This document shows, one piece after another, positions 22,927 to 31,693 of a stretch of DNA of 58,006 bases. A program made the translations under genes and the position numbers. Position 1 is the stretch's first letter. Each line of letters starts with the position of its first letter. Origin of the DNA: Oscillospiraceae bacterium (GTDB lineage: Bacteria; Bacillota; Clostridia; Oscillospirales; Butyricicoccaceae); assembly GCA_015068445.1 (NCBI GenBank), contig SVKN01000005.1, positions 1-58,006 on the forward strand, given 5' to 3'. The notes beneath the pieces are model-generated. The model saw nothing but the letters and a program-made list of their open reading frames with translations. It ran no database searches and was not told the DNA's origin.

Positions 22927-23597
22927 TTGTTCTTCTCCTCTCTCATTCGTTCGGCTTGCGTTTTTTTCAGGTAAACGGGCACGACGTCGCCTCCGGAAAC
23001 GAGGCCGTCGTAGCGGCTCAGCTCCCAGGCGCAGGCGGCGACGCCCTTTGCGCTCTGGACGACGTCTGTCAGAACGGCGTTGTCGCTGGGGTGCTTTGCG
23101 AGGAAATCGGCCGCGCCGTCGCCGCACAGGCGCCACTGAGCGCCCATGAGCAGCGCCCGCAGCTCCCGGCCCAGCAGCACGCCGTCGTCGCAGAAGCGGT
23201 ACAGCTCGCCGTTCTCCCGGCGGAAGAAGGCGTAGTAATACTCGTCCTCACGGGCGCGGATGACGGAGGCGATCAGGCCGTCTCCCTCTACCAGCGCGGC
23301 GGCGGCCTCCAGCGTGGAAACGCCGGCGGCGGGCTTGTCCCCCGCCAGGGCGAAGCCCTTGACGGCGGCCACGCCGATGCGGATGCCCGTGAAGGACCCG
23401 GGACCCACGGCGGCGGCGTAGGCGTCCACGTCGCGGAAGGTCAGGCCCTCCTTCTCCAGCATCTCCCGGCACAGGGGCAGGATGGTGCGGCTGTGGTCCA
23501 GATTCGAGTCGCGGACGCAGGACGCCCGCTCGGCTCCGTCCTCCCACAGCGAGCAGGAGGCCACTCTGCCGGACGTATCGATGGCTAATATCAGCAT
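22923..23597 (-). CDS. tsaB: tRNA threonylcarbamoyladenosine biosynthesis protein TsaB
   Basis: This 224-residue ASKHA-fold protein dimerises with TsaD for t6A37 synthesis. It starts LILAIDTSGRVASCSLWEDG, has AAAVGPGSFTGIRIGVAAVKG in the middle, and STLEAAAAL. It overlaps tsaE by a few bases upstream and rpiB by ATGA downstream. Confidence 0.95.
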   Translation of the reverse strand: MLILAIDTSGRVASCSLWEDGAERASCVRDSNLDHSRTILPLCREMLEKEGLTFRDVDAYAAAVGPGSFTGIRIGVAAVKGFALAGDKPAAGVSTLEAAAALVEGDGLIASVIRAREDEYYYAFFRRENGELYRFCDDGVLLGRELRALLMGAQWRLCGDGAADFLAKHPSDNAVLTDVVQSAKGVAACAWELSRYDGLVSGGDVVPVYLKKTQAERMREEKNK

Positions 23598-24016
23598 AAA
23601 TCCTCCACGGTGATCCTGCGGGTCTCCTCGTCCACCGTCTCAAAGGTGACCTTGACGGTCTCTCTGGGCAGCGCACCCGCGATGTTTTCGCTCCATTCGA
23701 CGACGCACAGACAGCCGCTGTTGAGATAATCCTCCCAGCCGATCTCCCACAGGCCCTCTTCGCTGTCGATGCGGTACATGTCGAAGTGGCAGACCTTGCG
23801 GCGGCCGCGGTATTCGTTGACGATGGTATAGGTGGGGCTGGACACGGGATCGGTGCAGCCCATGGCCGCGGCGATGCCGCGGGTCATGGCCGTTTTGCCG
23901 CTGCCCAGTCCGCCGTACATGGCGATGACCTTCTTCCCGGCGCACTGCAGCGCGATGGCCGCGCCCAGCGCCTCAGTCTCCTCGGGCGAGCAGGTCGTGT
24001 AAGTCTGTTTCTCCAA
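23591..24016 (-). CDS. tsaE: tRNA threonylcarbamoyladenosine biosynthesis ATPase TsaE
   Basis: This 141-residue P-loop ATPase completes the t6A machinery. Walker A is GGLGSGKTAMTRGIA (about 35-50), followed by SSPTYTIVNEY and FDMYRIDSEEGLWEIGWEDY, the conserved substrate-site block. It starts the tsaE-tsaB-rpiB unit. TsaC and TsaD lie outside the window. Confidence 0.95.
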   Translation of the reverse strand: MEKQTYTTCSPEETEALGAAIALQCAGKKVIAMYGGLGSGKTAMTRGIAAAMGCTDPVSSPTYTIVNEYRGRRKVCHFDMYRIDSEEGLWEIGWEDYLNSGCLCVVEWSENIAGALPRETVKVTFETVDEETRRITVEDLC

Positions 24017-24083
24017 CTCTTGCGTTCTCCTACATGGCTTTCTGCGGTTATTCTACCACCAAAAAGCGGGGTTGAAAAGTGTT

Positions 24084-24770
24084 TTATAGCTCCGCGATGA
24101 TCTTTTCCGTGATGCGCAGGCAGACGTCGGCGGAGCTGTTGACGCACTGGAGGAAGCTCTCCGCGCCGCCCTCCACGGCGTCGGACACGGTCTTGACGGC
24201 CAGACAGGGCACGTGGCTGCGGTTGCAGGTGAGGACGATGGCGGCCAGCTCCATCTCGCAGATGTCGGCGTCAAAGTCCGCGCGGAGCTTCCGCTTGCGT
24301 TCGCCGCCCTCGACGAACTTATCGCCGGAGGCGCACGTGACGGGGACCAGTGTCGGATCGACCTCCAGTGCCTTGCGGACGATCGTCTCGTCCAGCGTCA
24401 GGAACGGGCTGTTGTACCCGGGATACTGGCCGACGGCAGTGTTGTCCACGGGGGTGGTGTCGAACTCGTAGTGGACGACGCGGGTAACGACGGCTGTCTT
24501 CGCCAGCTTCATTTCATCGGTCAGCCCGCCGACGACGCCGAAGTTGACGACGAGCTCCACGTGATAGACGGCGATCAGCAGCTGCGTGGCGGCGGCCGCG
24601 GCGATCTGGCCCGCGCCGCTGTGCACGACGAACAGCCGCGCGCCGTGCAGCGCATACTCGTAGACCTTGAAGCCGTAGTCGTCGTATTCCCGTTCGGCTT
24701 TGCCGTATTTGTCCAGCACGGCGCCGATCTCCACGGCGACCATCATGCCGATGCGTTTTCCCTTACTCAT
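24084..24770 (-). CDS. 5'-methylthioadenosine/S-adenosylhomocysteine nucleosidase family protein
   Basis: This 228-residue phosphorylase-fold protein has VVHSGAGQIAAAAATQLLIA, VVNFGVVGGLTDEM, CASGDKFV and the C-terminal DICEMELAAIV with conserved Met-Glu and the late AVKTVSDAV (catalytic Asp expected). It probably cleaves a nucleoside such as MTA or SAH, although members of this short group can act on other nucleosides. The ATG at 24770 has AAAGGAG seven bases upstream, and the ATG at 24776 is too close. Overlaps the DUF6485 gene. Confidence 0.88.
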   Translation of the reverse strand: MSKGKRIGMMVAVEIGAVLDKYGKAEREYDDYGFKVYEYALHGARLFVVHSGAGQIAAAAATQLLIAVYHVELVVNFGVVGGLTDEMKLAKTAVVTRVVHYEFDTTPVDNTAVGQYPGYNSPFLTLDETIVRKALEVDPTLVPVTCASGDKFVEGGERKRKLRADFDADICEMELAAIVLTCNRSHVPCLAVKTVSDAVEGGAESFLQCVNSSADVCLRITEKIIAEL

Positions 24771-24984
24771 GTGCATTCTCCTTTTTGATCACTTCGCGGG
24801 CGAAGCCCTCCATGGTAAAGCTCTCCACCTTGTCAAGGTCGTCCACGACCTTGACAAAGAAGCAGTTGGGGATCTCGCCCAGCCTGAGGTTCTTCTGGAT
24901 GCAGGGAGTGCAGCCCCGGCCGGTGTTGACCGGGTGGAAGGGACAGCTTTTGTCCCGGCACGTGCAGTAGCTGCCGTCGATCAT
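24763..24984 (-). CDS. small cysteine-rich protein, DUF6485-like
   Basis: This 73-residue cytosolic protein starts with CTCRDKSCPFHPVNTGRGC and then TPCIQKNLRLGEIPNCFF. Six Cys and one His in the first half suggest a zinc or Fe-S site. The family match (DUF6485) is from memory of the CPFHP...GCTPCI pattern, and its role is unknown. It overlaps the nucleosidase gene by eight bases and so is probably translated with it. Confidence 0.8.
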   Translation of the reverse strand: MIDGSYCTCRDKSCPFHPVNTGRGCTPCIQKNLRLGEIPNCFFVKVVDDLDKVESFTMEGFAREVIKKENAHE

Positions 24985-24990
24985 GGTTCT

Positions 24991-25842
24991 CTATCCTTTC
25001 AGACTTTCATAGATCCACGCGCTCCAGGCCTTGTAATACTTGCCCAGAACGTGGGTGTTGTCGAACGTGTACTCCGCGTTCAGCTGGCCGGATTCGTCGT
25101 CGAACAGGGGGTTGACGTCGAGATACTCCAGCCCGCGGTCTGCGGCCAGCTGACGGATGAGCTCGTTCAGCTCGTCGATGCGGGGGTTGTTGAACACCTC
25201 GTCCTTTTCCGAGCGGCCGGAGGTGACGTGCATGTTGGCCATGACGATCAGCTGCGCGCCCAGGTCACGGGACAGGAGCTCGTCCACCACCACGGCATAC
25301 TGATTGGCGATATTGGGCACGGTGTCGCCCATCTCGTTGATGCCCAGCATGATGAAGATGCGGTCGTGCTCACGCTTTTCGAGCATCTCGTCCAGCGTCG
25401 TCACCGTGCCGTCGTTCAGCTCCGCCTCGTCGGTGAGCACCTGATAGGTGGTCATGCCCGTGGAGGCGAAATAGTCGGCCGTCTCAATGTGCGAGAAGCG
25501 GTCGAAGCCCGCGGTGCGGGAGTCGCCGATGAACAGCGCGCCGTCGTAAAAGGCGCGAAGCTCGTCGAGATAGCTCTCGTCCGCCACCTTTTCCATCAGC
25601 TGATCGAGGGTGAGGTCGACGGGGACCGCGGTCCAGTGCTTCGGCTCGTCTGCCGGTTCCTCCGGGACCGGCTCGGGCTCCGGCTCCGGTTCGGGGACGG
25701 GGGCCGGCTCGGGCGTCGTCACGGCGATCTCCTCCCGGATCGGTTCAGGGACCGGCTCCGGGGCCGTAGGGTCTGTGAGGGTGGTATTATATAGGATCAG
25801 GCCGACGGCCGCAGCCGTCGCCAGGATATGTCTCATTCGCAT
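24991..25842 (-). CDS. SGNH/GDSL-type hydrolase, secreted or membrane-anchored
   Basis: This protein of about 283 residues has an N-terminal hydrophobic segment (RHILATAAAVGLILYNTTL), a Pro/Glu-rich spacer (PEPEPEP, about 30-65) that should span the wall, then an SGNH domain. Block I is ALFIGDSRTAGF (nucleophile Ser), block III is FIMLGINEMG, and block V is FDNTHV (Asp-xx-His). It may remove acyl or acetyl groups from an envelope polymer, but no substrate can be read. Start chosen by the signal segment; the ribosome site is weak. Confidence 0.85.
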   Translation of the reverse strand: MRMRHILATAAAVGLILYNTTLTDPTAPEPVPEPIREEIAVTTPEPAPVPEPEPEPEPVPEEPADEPKHWTAVPVDLTLDQLMEKVADESYLDELRAFYDGALFIGDSRTAGFDRFSHIETADYFASTGMTTYQVLTDEAELNDGTVTTLDEMLEKREHDRIFIMLGINEMGDTVPNIANQYAVVVDELLSRDLGAQLIVMANMHVTSGRSEKDEVFNNPRIDELNELIRQLAADRGLEYLDVNPLFDDESGQLNAEYTFDNTHVLGKYYKAWSAWIYESLKG

Positions 25843-25882
25843 TGGTCCAGGTGTTTCTCCGTGTAAAAAGGTATTTGCGTGT

Positions 25883-26515
25883 TTACAGCCGGATGCCGAT
25901 GTCGGCGACCTCAACGGTCCCGCACTGGTCGGCGGCCAGCGTGTGGCAGGGCTTCATGGCGTGGAACGTCACGGTGCGGTCGGCCCGGATGGCGCCGGGG
26001 GCGATCTCCCCCGTGTCGCAGGCGACGCCGCTGGGCAGGTCCACGGCCAGCTTCAGGCCCTTCGCCCTGTTGATGACGCCGCAGCAGATCTCGCCCTCCA
26101 GCGGCAGCTCGCCGTGAAAGCCCGTGCCGTAGATGGCGTCCACCACGGCGTCGGCGCTCAGGATCAGGCTGAGATCGTCTTCATTGAGCCGGTCGCCGGT
26201 CACCATGGGGATATCCTCCATGGCGGCCAGATAGAAGTTGGTGGTGGCGTCGGGCGTTTTCGGCTTGCCGCCCGTGAGGATCAGCAGCACGTCTGCGCCG
26301 CGCTTTTTCAGCAGCCGTGCCATGACGTAGCCGTCGCCGCCGTTGTTGCCCGTGCCGCAGAAGATCGCGGCGGTCCTGAGATCCGGCACCTCGCGCAGTA
26401 GCGCGTCCGCGGCGGCGGTCCCGGCGTTCTCCATCATCTGCAGGTAGGACAGGCCGGCGTCGTTGGCCTGCTTTTCGATCTGCTTCATCTGCGAAGCGGT
26501 GACGGTGTGCATCAT
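25883..26515 (-). CDS. nnrE: NAD(P)H-hydrate epimerase (YjeF N-terminal type)
   Basis: This 210-residue protein repairs the epimers of damaged NAD(P)H. It has ASQMKQIEKQANDAGL, MMENAGTAAADAL, CGTGNNGGDGYVMARLL and VDAIYGTGFHGELPL, the four blocks of the YjeF_N domain. The C-terminal dehydratase domain found in bifunctional Nnr proteins is absent and must be encoded elsewhere. The ATG at 26515 overlaps the TGA of the upstream gene. Confidence 0.92.
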   Translation of the reverse strand: MMHTVTASQMKQIEKQANDAGLSYLQMMENAGTAAADALLREVPDLRTAAIFCGTGNNGGDGYVMARLLKKRGADVLLILTGGKPKTPDATTNFYLAAMEDIPMVTGDRLNEDDLSLILSADAVVDAIYGTGFHGELPLEGEICCGVINRAKGLKLAVDLPSGVACDTGEIAPGAIRADRTVTFHAMKPCHTLAADQCGTVEVADIGIRL

Positions 26516-27459
26516 TTGACGTATTGCTCCAGATTCGTGAAATCGATCTTCTGACAGACCTTCTCCGTGACCACGGAAACGGTGCTGAGGGCGTCCGTCA
26601 GATAGTCGTTGAAGGCCTTGTCCGCGGCGGCGGCCTCCACCTCGTCGCGGTTTTCCTCGAACCACATCATGTCGGCGGCGCCGCGGCGCAGGATGTACCA
26701 GCCGTCGGACAGGCCGTAGGGGCCGACGGCCTCCCCCTCGCTGAGCTTGAGGCAGGTCTGCACCGCCTCGTCAGACGGCGGGTCGCTGAGGCTGACGACG
26801 GTCTCCCCGCCCCCGATGCGGTCGCGGACCTGCTCGAAGGTCTCCTCGCCGCCGGAGATGCGGCGGGCGAGCTCAGAAGCGACGTCCTGGGCGCTGCGGC
26901 CGTCCTCACTGACGTAGTCCGCGGGCAGGAAGATCCAGGACGCCACGGCGTAGCCGTCCGCGTAGAACTGGCGGAGCTGCTGCTCGTCGGCGACGCCGTA
27001 TTCGTCGTTTTCCGAGACGTAGTCGTAGAGGTGGTTGTAGTAGTAGCCGTTCTCCTGCAGCTTGTCGTAGAGGCGGTCCGTCAGCAGGTTCCCGCGCAGG
27101 TACTCCAGATATCCGGCCGTGCCGCCGAAGGACGATACGAGCTCTTCCTTGCTGTCCTTCAGCGCGGCCTTTTCCGCCTTCGTCAGACCGAGGTCGAGGT
27201 CATCGCAGCACAGGCGCAGCAGCTCCGCGTTGGTGATCAGGCGCAGCGCCTGCTCCCGGGCCTGCTGGAGCAGCTGCTCGTCGGTGGGCTCCACGCCCCC
27301 GGCCATCTCCAGATTGAGGCGGCTGTAGTTGAGATAATAGGCGTATTCCGAGGCGTCCACCCGGCGTTTGCCCACCCGCACGGCCGTGGGACTGGCCGAA
27401 AAGCTGAACAGCGTCAGCGCCAGCAGGACGCAGAAGATCAGGATCAGATACTTTTTCAT
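26512..27459 (-). CDS. SurA/PrsA-type peptidylprolyl isomerase-like secreted protein
   Basis: This 315-residue protein has a signal peptide (MKKYLILIFCVLLALTLFSF) without a clear lipobox. Helical SurA_N-like segments follow (VDASEYAYYLNY..., about 35-150), then a compact parvulin-like region around SAQDVASELARRISGGEETFEQV and VGPYGLSDGWYILRR (about 195-265). It probably folds or chaperones exported proteins. The overlap with nnrE is four bases. Confidence 0.82.
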   Translation of the reverse strand: MKKYLILIFCVLLALTLFSFSASPTAVRVGKRRVDASEYAYYLNYSRLNLEMAGGVEPTDEQLLQQAREQALRLITNAELLRLCCDDLDLGLTKAEKAALKDSKEELVSSFGGTAGYLEYLRGNLLTDRLYDKLQENGYYYNHLYDYVSENDEYGVADEQQLRQFYADGYAVASWIFLPADYVSEDGRSAQDVASELARRISGGEETFEQVRDRIGGGETVVSLSDPPSDEAVQTCLKLSEGEAVGPYGLSDGWYILRRGAADMMWFEENRDEVEAAAADKAFNDYLTDALSTVSVVTEKVCQKIDFTNLEQYVK

Positions 27460-27500
27460 GTCATCGCCTTACCATTCGTTTGCGAACTCAGTATAGCACA

Positions 27501-30500
27501 TCACACGCCGATATACAAATCGATCATCACGACGGCGGCGTCCAGCGGGGACTCGTCGGGGCGGAGCTTGAGGGTCAGATAGGGGCGGTCCCCGGCGGAG
27601 AACAGGATGCGGCCGCGGAAGTCGGGACACGAGCAGGCGTCGGCCACCTTTTCCATATCGACCTTGCTGAACCAGACCGTGAGGTTCCGGCCCTTCTGGG
27701 TGATTTCGGAGATGCCGTTTTTCGACGCCTTCGCGCGCAGCAGCGCGATGTCCAGCAGCGCCTGGGCGGGCGCGGGCAGGTCGCCGAAGCGGTCGATCAG
27801 CTCGTCCTGCATGTCGAAGTATTCGTCCTGATCGGTGATCATCGAGATGCGGCGGTAGAGGTCGATGCGCGTGGCGGCGTCGGAGACGTAGTTCTGGGGC
27901 AGGCCGGCGGAGACAAGCAGGTCGGCGGTGCACTCGGTGCGCACGGGGGCGGGCTCGCCCTTGAGCTCGGCGGTGGCCTCGTCCAGCAATCGCAGGTAGA
28001 GGTCGTAGCCGACGCTCATCATGTGGCCGCTCTGCTCCGCGCCCAGGACGTTGCCCGCGCCGCGGATCTCCAGGTCGCGCATGGCGATCTTGAAGCCGGA
28101 GCCGAACTCGGCGAACTCGCGGATGGCGGACAGGCGCTTCTGGGAGATCTCGGAGAGGACCTTGCCCCGGCGGTAGGTCAGGTAGGCGAAGGCGTGGCGC
28201 TGGGAGCGGCCCACGCGGCCGCGGATCTGATGGAGCTGGGCCAGGCCCATGCGGTCGGCGTCCTCGATGATCAGCGTGTTGACGTTGGGGATATCGACGC
28301 CCGTCTCGATGATCGTGGTGCACACCAGCACGTCGATCTCCCCGGCGTAGGCCTTACCCATGACGTCCGCCATGCGCTGCTCGCCCATGCGGCCGTGGGC
28401 CGTGTCGATCACGGCGTCGGGGAACGCCTTCTGCAAATTGGAGGCGACCTCCTCGATGTCGTCGATGCGGTTGTGCAGGTAATAGACCTGCCCGCCGCGG
28501 GCCAGCTCCTTGCGGATGGCGTCGCGGATAATGACGTCGTCGTGCTCCAGCACATACGTCTGCACGGGCATGCGCCCGGCGGGCGGCTCCTCCAGCACGG
28601 ACATGTCGCGGATGCCGGACAGCGCCATGTTCAGCGTGCGCGGGATGGGCGTGGCGGTCAGCGTCAGCACATCCACGTCCGTGGACATCTGCTTGATCTT
28701 CTCCTTGTGTGAGACGCCGAATCGCTGCTCCTCGTCCACCACGAGCAGGCCGAGGTCCTTGAACCGGATATCCTTCTGCAGGATGCGGTGGGTGCCGATC
28801 AGCAGGTCGCAGGCGCCGGTGCGCAGGTCGCGCAGGGTATCGCGCTGCTGGCCCGGGGTGCGGAAGCGGCTCATCATGTCCACGTGGACGGGATAGCCCG
28901 CGAAGCGCTGGACCGCAGAGACGTAATGCTGCCGCGCCAGGACAGTGGTGGGCACGAGGATCGCCGCCTGCTTGCCCGAGAGGATGCACTTCATGATGGC
29001 GCGGAAGGCGACCTCAGTCTTTCCGAAGCCCACGTCGCCGCACAGCAGGCGGTCCATGGGATAGGGCTGCTCCATGTCGTGCTTGATCTCGGCGGCGCAG
29101 GTGAGCTGATCCTCGGTCTCCTCGTACTGGAACCGCTCCTCGAAGCCGCGCTGCCAGTCGTCGTCGGGCGAAAAGGCGTAGCCGGGCTGGCTGCGGCGGG
29201 CGGCGTAGAGCTTGATGAGGCCCTGGGCCAGGTCGCGGGCGGCCTTTTTGGCGCGGGTCTTCGTCTTGACCCAGGTGGTGCCGCCCAGCTTCGACAGCTT
29301 GACCTCGCTCTGCTCGCCGGAGCCGATGTACTTGGAGATGACGTCCAGATTCGTCGCCGGGACGAAGACAAAATCCGTCCCCGCGAAGGCGATCTTGATA
29401 TAGTCGCGCCAGACCTTGTCGACGCTGATGCGCTCCACGCCGACGAAGCGGCCGATGCCGTGCTTGTCGTGGACGACCAGGTCCCCGGGGTGGAGATCGG
29501 AGAAGGTGATGGCGTTTTTCTTGCTCTTTGCTTTCTTCCGCGGCTCCCCCGTCCTGCGGACGGACAACTGGCCCTCGGTGATGACGGCCAGCTTCAGCGA
29601 CGGGTACTCAAAGCCCGCGGAGAGATTGTCGGTGCGGACGTTGATCCGGCCCTGGGCGGGGCTGGCGTCCACCTCGGTGCAGGCCAGGCCCTGCTCCTCC
29701 AGCAGCTTTTTGAGGCTGACGGCGCGCTGCATGCCGCCTGCCAGCGCCAGGACCGTGTACCCCAGCTGCAGGTAGGCGCGCAGATCGGAGCAGGCGGTCT
29801 CGAGGCTGCCGCCGTAGGACGGCAGCTGGCGGGCATTCAGCGCCACGATGGCCTCGGGCGGGAAGCCCTGGGAGCTGAGGAACTGGTCGAAGGACAGCGT
29901 CACATGGCTCTGGCAGGCGGCGCGGAAGGCGGAGGCCCCCAGGACCCAGCCGTCCTTCGACGGCGGCAGGACGCCCTCGGCCAGCAGGTGCTCGGTGTCC
30001 TCGTTCATGCGGTACTCGTAGCCCCTGGCCGCTTCCAGACCGGCGGCGCTGTCGGCAAAGATGACGATCGTCTCCGGCGTCAGATAATCCATGGCGGAGA
30101 CGGCCCTGCCATACATCAGCGGCAGATAGCGGTCCACGGCCGGGAAGGTCAGGCCGCTCTGCAGACGGTCGATGTCCTTGATCAGGTTGTCGCGGAGCTG
30201 ATCGGAGGTGGCCTTGTACCCCGCGATGCGTCTGAGTCTGGCGCACAGGCCGTCCACGCCGCCCTCGGTGAGGCCGGGCAGCGCTTCCCGTGCGGGGATG
30301 AGATCGACGAAGCTGATATTCTCCGTGCGGCGCTGGGTCATGATGTCAAAGCGGCCGAGAGAATCGACGGTGTCGCCCCAGAACTCGGCGCGCACGGGCT
30401 GAGCGTCGTCCGGCGGGAAGACGTCGAGGATGCCGCCGCGCAGGGCGAACTGGCCGGGACCCTCGACGCTCTCGGTGCGGGCGTAGCCCCAGTCGGTCAG

Positions 30501-30989
30501 CTGACGCGTCAGCTCACGCACGTCGTGATCCTTCCCGGTGCGCAGCGTCAGGCTCGCCTTGTCCAGCAGCGCGGGGGGCAGCGTGTAGAGCATCAGCCCC
30601 TCGGGCGTCGTGAACAGCGCCCCGGACGCGCCCCTGCGGAAGCCGGACAGCGCCTTCAGACGCTTCTGCTCGTCCTCGTGGGAGGCGTTCTCGATGTTGT
30701 GGAAGACGGGCTCGCGGGTGGGCAGCAGCAGGCCGGGCTCCCCGGCGCAGGCCGCGTAATCCCCCTGCAGCAGCTCGGCGGCGCGCTCGTCGCGGGCGAT
30801 CACGCAGATCGGGCGGTCCAGCCCGCGCCGCACGGCGGCGGCGAACTGCGCCTGATGCACCGGCGACATGCCGTAGACCGAAACGGTCCTCCGGCCCGCG
30901 CGCAGCTCCTCCAGCAGCGCCTGATATTCGGGAAGACGCTCCAAAAGCTCCAGCAGAAGCGACACTTGATCACACTCCAAAAAACGCAA
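27501..30989 (-). CDS. mfd: transcription-repair coupling factor
   Basis: This 1162-residue ATPase rescues stalled RNA polymerase and recruits UvrA. It has an N-terminal UvrB-like domain (about 1-330), an RNAP-binding CarD-like domain (HPGDLVVHDKHGIGRFVGVE, about 500), then the translocase with Walker A GDVGFGKTEVAFRA (about 650), LLVVDEEQRFGVSHKE, TLTATPIPRTLNMAL and the C-terminal TRCF domain. Length and order are normal. It ends the glmU-prs-pth-mfd run. The long ORFs antisense to it are composition artefacts. Confidence 0.97.
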   Translation of the reverse strand: MRFLECDQVSLLLELLERLPEYQALLEELRAGRRTVSVYGMSPVHQAQFAAAVRRGLDRPICVIARDERAAELLQGDYAACAGEPGLLLPTREPVFHNIENASHEDEQKRLKALSGFRRGASGALFTTPEGLMLYTLPPALLDKASLTLRTGKDHDVRELTRQLTDWGYARTESVEGPGQFALRGGILDVFPPDDAQPVRAEFWGDTVDSLGRFDIMTQRRTENISFVDLIPAREALPGLTEGGVDGLCARLRRIAGYKATSDQLRDNLIKDIDRLQSGLTFPAVDRYLPLMYGRAVSAMDYLTPETIVIFADSAAGLEAARGYEYRMNEDTEHLLAEGVLPPSKDGWVLGASAFRAACQSHVTLSFDQFLSSQGFPPEAIVALNARQLPSYGGSLETACSDLRAYLQLGYTVLALAGGMQRAVSLKKLLEEQGLACTEVDASPAQGRINVRTDNLSAGFEYPSLKLAVITEGQLSVRRTGEPRKKAKSKKNAITFSDLHPGDLVVHDKHGIGRFVGVERISVDKVWRDYIKIAFAGTDFVFVPATNLDVISKYIGSGEQSEVKLSKLGGTTWVKTKTRAKKAARDLAQGLIKLYAARRSQPGYAFSPDDDWQRGFEERFQYEETEDQLTCAAEIKHDMEQPYPMDRLLCGDVGFGKTEVAFRAIMKCILSGKQAAILVPTTVLARQHYVSAVQRFAGYPVHVDMMSRFRTPGQQRDTLRDLRTGACDLLIGTHRILQKDIRFKDLGLLVVDEEQRFGVSHKEKIKQMSTDVDVLTLTATPIPRTLNMALSGIRDMSVLEEPPAGRMPVQTYVLEHDDVIIRDAIRKELARGGQVYYLHNRIDDIEEVASNLQKAFPDAVIDTAHGRMGEQRMADVMGKAYAGEIDVLVCTTIIETGVDIPNVNTLIIEDADRMGLAQLHQIRGRVGRSQRHAFAYLTYRRGKVLSEISQKRLSAIREFAEFGSGFKIAMRDLEIRGAGNVLGAEQSGHMMSVGYDLYLRLLDEATAELKGEPAPVRTECTADLLVSAGLPQNYVSDAATRIDLYRRISMITDQDEYFDMQDELIDRFGDLPAPAQALLDIALLRAKASKNGISEITQKGRNLTVWFSKVDMEKVADACSCPDFRGRILFSAGDRPYLTLKLRPDESPLDAAVVMIDLYIGV

Positions 30990-31084
30990 ACTACCCCCAT
31001 CCGATGCGTTTCAGATGGGGTATGGTCCCTATTCATCGCCCTCTGCCCTCCCCCCTGCGGAGGAGGGCGAAAGGGCGTTTTCGA
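30990..31084 (-). other. pth-mfd intergenic hairpins
   Basis: The 95-base gap contains ACCCCCATC and GATGGGGT as an inverted repeat (about 30994-31022) and a second hairpin made of CCCTCC and GGAGGG (about 31048-31075). Neither has a proper T run on the minus strand, so these may be processing or attenuation structures; nothing further can be said. Confidence 0.4.
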
Positions 31085-31693
31085 TCATTCGGGCTGGGAA
31101 AAATCCCTGCCGTTGAAGTCCTGCATGGCCTGATCGACGCCGTGCTCGATCAGGTCCAGAGCGGCCTCGGGCGCCGCCTTGACGCCCTGATAGGCGTCGG
31201 AATCCATGGTTTCCAGGACGTAATCCTTCATATCCTCCCCCGCCGGCGCGCCCATGCCGATCTTGATGCGCGGGAACTGGTCGGACTGGAGGTGATAGAG
31301 GATGTTTTTGATGCCGTTGTGTCCGCCGTCGGAGCCGGACCGCTTGATGCGGATGCGCCCGGCGTGGATGTTGATGTCGTCGTACAGCACGACGACGCGC
31401 TCGGGCGGTACCTGATAGGCGCTCGCCATGTCGCGCACGGCCTCCCCCGAGAGGTTCATGTAGGTCTGGGGCTTCATCAGCAGCAGCGCCTTGTCCCCCA
31501 GTTTACAGGTGGTGTAAAGACTCTTGCACTTCCCCTTGTTGATGCGCCCGGCGCCCAGCTTTTCGGCCAGCAGGTCGATGGCCAGGAACCCGGCGTTGTG
31601 CCGGGTGGTCTCGTACCGCGTGCCGGGGTTGCCCAGACCCACGACGATATAGTCGATCCTGGCGGGCTCCGCCTCCCGTTTGCGCCGGAACAC
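31085..31693 (-). CDS. pth: peptidyl-tRNA hydrolase
   Basis: This 202-residue enzyme recycles drop-off peptidyl-tRNA. It has YIVVGLGNPGTRYETTRHNAG (Asn and catalytic His), LLMKPQTYMNLSGEAV, VLYDDINIHAGRIRIKRSGS and DGGHNGIKNI. The start is GTG at 31693, immediately after the prs TAA. A ten-residue basic leader (FRRKREAEPA) precedes the fold. Confidence 0.96.
   Translation of the reverse strand: MFRRKREAEPARIDYIVVGLGNPGTRYETTRHNAGFLAIDLLAEKLGAGRINKGKCKSLYTTCKLGDKALLLMKPQTYMNLSGEAVRDMASAYQVPPERVVVLYDDINIHAGRIRIKRSGSDGGHNGIKNILYHLQSDQFPRIKIGMGAPAGEDMKDYVLETMDSDAYQGVKAAPEAALDLIEHGVDQAMQDFNGRDFSQPE

Noticed and set aside
27480..31133. Long plus-strand open frames antisense to mfd (up to 781 codons)
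   Set aside because: Low-complexity Gly/Ala/Val/Asp-rich translations typical of GC-rich codon shadow; mfd on the minus strand has full domain support.
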